From Panorpa germanica (Eukaryota; Arthropoda; Insecta; Mecoptera; Panorpidae): a stretch of 64,000 nucleotides of DNA. Where the stretch lies: NCBI GenBank assembly GCA_963678705.1, contig OY783212.1:6076001-6140000 (forward strand), in the 5' to 3' direction. Shown piece by piece: positions 53,176-64,000 of the stretch. The first letter of the stretch is position 1. Each line of letters begins with the position of its first letter. Made by a program: the position numbers and the translations under genes. Below the pieces are notes generated by a model. The model saw only the letters and a program-made list of their open reading frames with translations, had not been told where the DNA came from and did not search any database.

Positions 53176-53885
53176 ATTCTGAATTTATTAAATAATATAT
53201 TTTTATCTTTAATTAATGCGGTTTTCAGAAAATTATAAATCAAACTTAATATTTTATTCTTTTTTAAACAAAACTTAACACGCAAAACTAAAATACTTCA
53301 TTAATTTATAAAGAGATTTTTTTTCTTAATAAGGTAATATCAACACTAGGTTTGGTGAGCGTTTATGAAGAGTATTTAAGTCAGTTGAGCATAAATAAAA
53401 ATAATTTTTATATCATTTTATAGGAACCGATATAAATACAACTTCCACAGAATTTGACACATCAAATTGAATCAAATATGAACAAACAAATGTGAAATTC
53501 TTAGATGCTTAGAGATACAGATACAGGTAGTATATTTAAAAAAATAAGAAATCCCATATGGCAACTTTAAAAAGATTACCAAAAGTTATCTCTGGTCATT
53601 TTACCTGTGCTTTTCGGATGTGCAAATCTATATATATGTGATCTATAGTATATATCATCTTTGGTGCAAACTTATCGAAACAAAGTTTATATCATGATAG
53701 AATAATCAAGCGCATTTTATATCAATTTATATTGTGTTTAATATGATATCGAATATTAAAAAGCAGTAGTAAAGACATACGTACGACGGCGTCCTTTTAT
53801 AACTAATAACCACTAAACAATATTCCGTCTTGTAATTTATAAAAGGGGCTTTCATGTCCTGACGCTCTTCTTAAGTAAAACTATT
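53176..53885. promoter_or_regulatory. Divergent promoter region EXD1/ZAD-ZNF-A
   Basis: 710 bp between two divergent start codons, AT-rich. No core promoter motif or repeat could be assigned. Confidence 0.45.
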
Positions 53886-56832
<2,947 letters not shown>

Positions 56833-57665
56833 ACATTTTTTATAGTATTTATTTTTGTATATATTCATTGTAAAATATTTATCATATTGTGTGTCATACT
56901 ATTTAATATTTTCATATAGTTATGTAATTCCTTCAAAATATTTATTTAAAAAATTTAGAATTATTATTTAAAAAATATTTTATATAGTTTTTTAAATAAA
57001 AACTGTTAATAAAATTTTGCTATCTAGTATAACAAAATACATGCTAATAATAAAGACATGAGTTTTATTTAGAAAAATTACAATCACCACTTGTTTTTAA
57101 TTATTTCGCAGTTTAGTAAAATGAAGAGCAATTAGACGACGATCGCAGGTATATTTTATATCTAAAACTATCTGGCATTGGCTTACATTTGAGTGAATTG
57201 TTACTGGAAAGAAAACAATTAGCTGTCCATTGTTTTTAAGGCTTTGATGTTTTAGACGCCTCTTTCTTAGGACTCTAATGACTCTTAAAACGCTAATGTT
57301 ACTCTGAGTCTAAGCATTTTTAAGTAGTATGAGAGATGCTTTGGATCAAAGATAATCTGTGGATGGTACCCTAGCTGTACTACAATCATGACAACTGAAA
57401 TGAATTGCGTTCAATTGTAAATATACATGATTCTATTTTTAATAATTAAATATCGTTAACGGCATATTTTTTCATAATTGCATCATTTTAAATCTGCAAT
57501 TAAATTTATTTAAAAAAAGAGCCGTTTTAAAACGGCTGATATACTCTGTATCCATTATGGATGTCGAAGCTTTTATTTTTTTTATACAATTCTTTATATT
57601 TCTCCGCCATTTTGCGTATCTTTGTGAGTGCGTCAGTGTGCCCGGTTGAGTGCATTATTTGTACA
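56833..57665. other. Intergenic region between the two ZAD-ZNF genes
   Basis: AATAAA at 56995-57000 fits the end of the first gene. 57250-57275 holds a short match (TTTAGACGCCTCTTTCTTAG) to the terminal repeat of the element at 4042-4549. An in-frame upstream ATG at 57561 precedes the chosen start of the second gene. Confidence 0.5.
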
Positions 57666-61611
<3,946 letters not shown>

Positions 61612-64000
61612 GTATAGCTTATGTGTGATACACAAAGTATTACTGGTAATTTAAATATTATATACATCGTATAGTTTTTGTTGTTGATGCACTGATACCC
61701 ATCTTCATATTAACTTGAAATACGAGTACATCTGTAGAATAATTAACGATCAAAAAGATTTGGCTAAGCATTGTAGAACTATATAGATCATATTTTTGAA
61801 TACTACAATTAGTGTTATTTCTAATCGTATTTTTTTATAGAAAATTGGCTGCGAAATAATTGTAAATATTTACGCTTTTTAGATTTAGGTAATGATTTTT
61901 TTTTATTGCATTACGAATGAAGCAATATTGATGAAGCTATATTTTGGCAGGATTGATGCCATAGCAATTTTATTTGACTGTCCATTATGCACAAAATAAA
62001 TAAGTTCAAAGGAAATGCTTTGGCAATAACTGAACAGATAAGATAAAAATAATAAAACATTAAGCAATAATAGAAATATTAAATTTCTATGCTCTCTTTC
62101 ATTACTTCGTATTTAAAATCTATGATATTTGAAACTGTAACATCTATTCGAAATCTATTGGAAATCGAAAAGTATCTAGGTTTGTGCATATGTAAAGTAT
62201 AGAATCAATTGTACCAATTGGAGTTCTTACACTTTGTAATTGGGTAGTTTGCTGTTTTTCAATCAATGTACTGTTTAAACTTTATTAACTATATACTTTA
62301 CATATTGAATTATTGAAAAGCTAAAGTATAACTAGTCCGACTGTATCTTACATGATTCTTTAAATTGCAAACCTTGTCTCAAAATTGAGTTAATTAACAT
62401 GTAGTAACATTTAATCTAAAATGTTTAAAGGAGCCGGATTTGGAAGAAATCGATTCGAAAAAAAATTTAATTTTTTTTTCAAAAAATAATAAAATTGTAA
62501 AACATTTCCTTTTTGTTAACGTTTCTTACGTAAGAGGTAATTTGATTGATGTTAAATAAACCTGAAACACATATGACATTCATATGTCGTATATTTTATA
62601 GAATTTAAAACTACAAGTCTACCCAATTTTAAAAGTTTATAAGAATGTACCACATTTTCGTTACACCATCCTGTATATATATTAGCATTTATTTAAAGTA
62701 AGAATTTTTGGTAGTATTAATTTTTGTTGTATGTCGTATATTTGTAAATAAGACTTGTTACAATTGTCTATCATAGTATTTTTCATAAATTCGTCTAAAT
62801 ATAAAAAAATTAAATTATAACAAAAATAGAAATAGTATTTGTAAGTATACTTATTTTTCAATTATAATGTATGCATATAATTGTTATAGTCAGCACGTTT
62901 TAAAAAAATAATCCAGATAGTTACAAAAACATATCCGGTACTCGAATAAAAAAATATACATGCTTAGGGGTTACATCGGTAGGGGTGCAATCGAAACTCT
63001 GAAAGTTTACACTATGTAAAACATAACTGATAAATTTACACTGGATAGAACGAAATCCTAACAAATTCGCACTAGATAAATAGTGACAAATGTATTCTGG
63101 ATAAAATAGATTGTTGCGCATTTGAAAGCGCCTGGTATTGTCTCTCTCGGCCATTGTGCCGTCAATATTTTATGAACTTGAAAATGTAATTTTCAATTTT
63201 TCCTTGTATGTAGGCCCAAAAGCGCTTAAGAGGATGACTTACATTATTTTCTAAAACGCAATGACTACGAAATATAAGATCTATAATAGTTTATTTTTAT
63301 ATAGTTACTTATTTAATATAGTAATATATATATTGTATTCAAAATAAGACTTCAAGCTTTAAGAAAAATAGTTTGCAAATATTTTATAAAATAATTAATT
63401 ACTATTATGTTAGTATATTTATTAATTTCCTAAATATAAGTATATAATAAAATATATATGTAAATTTATATTATTTTATTTATCTTCCAATATCTATTTT
63501 TTTCCTTGTATCTTTCTGGATTCATTTGTTTTTATTTTAACAATACCTGTATTCCTTGCTTATTTTTTTAAATGTTTCTATCTTAGAGGAAGAACTTCTT
63601 CTATTAAGGGAGAACTGTTCTTTATTATTGTGTATTATTTTCCATGTCTTCCAATTGTATAATGTGAATTAAGTCTTTTAGTGCATCAACTTTTATTTTT
63701 TAATTATATCCATTTCCTTTATAACCAAACCGAGAAAATATAAATCTAGTTCGGTGATCGAACCCGAAAAGAACAATCTACGTCAAACATCAATGCTCTC
63801 GCCTACTGTGTTGATAATCTGCCATTTTTATTTCTTTAAAAGACATATACATAATGTAAAAAGTTATTGTTCAACATTTTATTTTGCGCCTGATCGATAT
63901 ACTTCTAATGTAACAATGTAAAATTTATTAATGTGATTAATATACCCCTACATTTAGTGTGGACAACGCTGACAATAGAAAGATATTTTAGGAGAAATTC
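61612..64000. other. Downstream region of ZAD-ZNF-B
   Basis: 3' UTR and intergenic AT-rich DNA. A TACACCATCCTGTATATAT word at 62663-62681 resembles a transposon end but has no partner. A tRNA-like SINE segment lies at 63720-63825. The 77-residue minus-strand open frame at 62921-63154 has no motif. Nothing else is supported. Confidence 0.5.
63720..63825 (-). repeat. tRNA-derived SINE-like segment
   Basis: On the minus strand, AACACAGTAGGCGAGAGC resembles a tRNA D-arm with a Pol III A box, and GGGTTCGATCACCG about 40 bases later resembles a B box (GGTTCGANTCC). The spacing fits a tRNA-like head. Diverged relatives are at 17205-17285, 51470-51520 and perhaps 16085-16135. Not a functional tRNA: no acceptor-stem pairing was found. 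Confidence 0.5.

Noticed and set aside
62921-63154. 77-residue minus-strand frame near the right edge
   Set aside because: No recognisable motif and located in repeat-like AT-rich DNA.

Overview
The window is nuclear DNA from an insect-like arthropod. The evidence is AT-rich sequence, spliced genes with short GT-AG introns, two genes carrying the arthropod ZAD zinc-finger domain, and many small inverted-repeat transposons. The exact order or species cannot be read from the sequence. No bacterial operon, CRISPR array, rRNA or tRNA gene was seen.

Layout. An inositol 1,4,5-trisphosphate 5-phosphatase gene (INPP5A type, +, 1733-36699) fills the first 37 kb. About 27 kb of that is a single first intron packed with transposon relics: hAT-like MITEs with perfect 8-bp target duplications, a PIF/Harbinger-like element with a TAA duplication, a Helitron, foldback MITEs, a possible tRNA-derived SINE and older dispersed repeats. 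From 37.8 kb on the window is gene-dense: UBLCP1 (-, 37817-39089), wolframin WFS1 (+, 39702-42677), an L-type lectin of the VIP36/LMAN2 kind (-, 43574-45151), a THAP-domain protein (+, 45635-46799), mitochondrial peroxiredoxin PRDX3 (+, 47462-48860), mitochondrial ribosomal protein MRPS18C (+, 49594-50085), an SFR1/Mei5-like recombination factor (-, 50220-50909), an EXD1-like protein (-, 51926-53175), and two tandem ZAD-C2H2 zinc-finger genes (+, 53886-56832 and 57666-61611).

Exon models were built by hand from splice sites, reading phase and homology; every junction keeps frame. Three gene pairs are divergent with gaps of about 0.5-0.7 kb, which suggests shared promoters (UBLCP1/WFS1, LMAN2/THAP, EXD1/ZAD-ZNF-A). 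Three pairs are convergent (INPP5A/UBLCP1, WFS1/LMAN2, MRPS18C/SFR1), the last only 134 bp apart.

The genes are mostly unrelated housekeeping functions and do not form a pathway. WFS1 and LMAN2 act in the ER and early secretory pathway, PRDX3 and MRPS18C in mitochondria, UBLCP1, SFR1 and the zinc-finger proteins in the nucleus. I found no clearly novel multi-gene system. The most interesting items are a long C-terminal extension with a changed prenylation motif on INPP5A, loss of a catalytic acidic residue in EXD1, a GC-AG intron inside the THAP gene, a repetitive tail on the first ZAD-ZNF protein, and well-resolved transposon insertions, two of them with paralogous empty sites in the same window.
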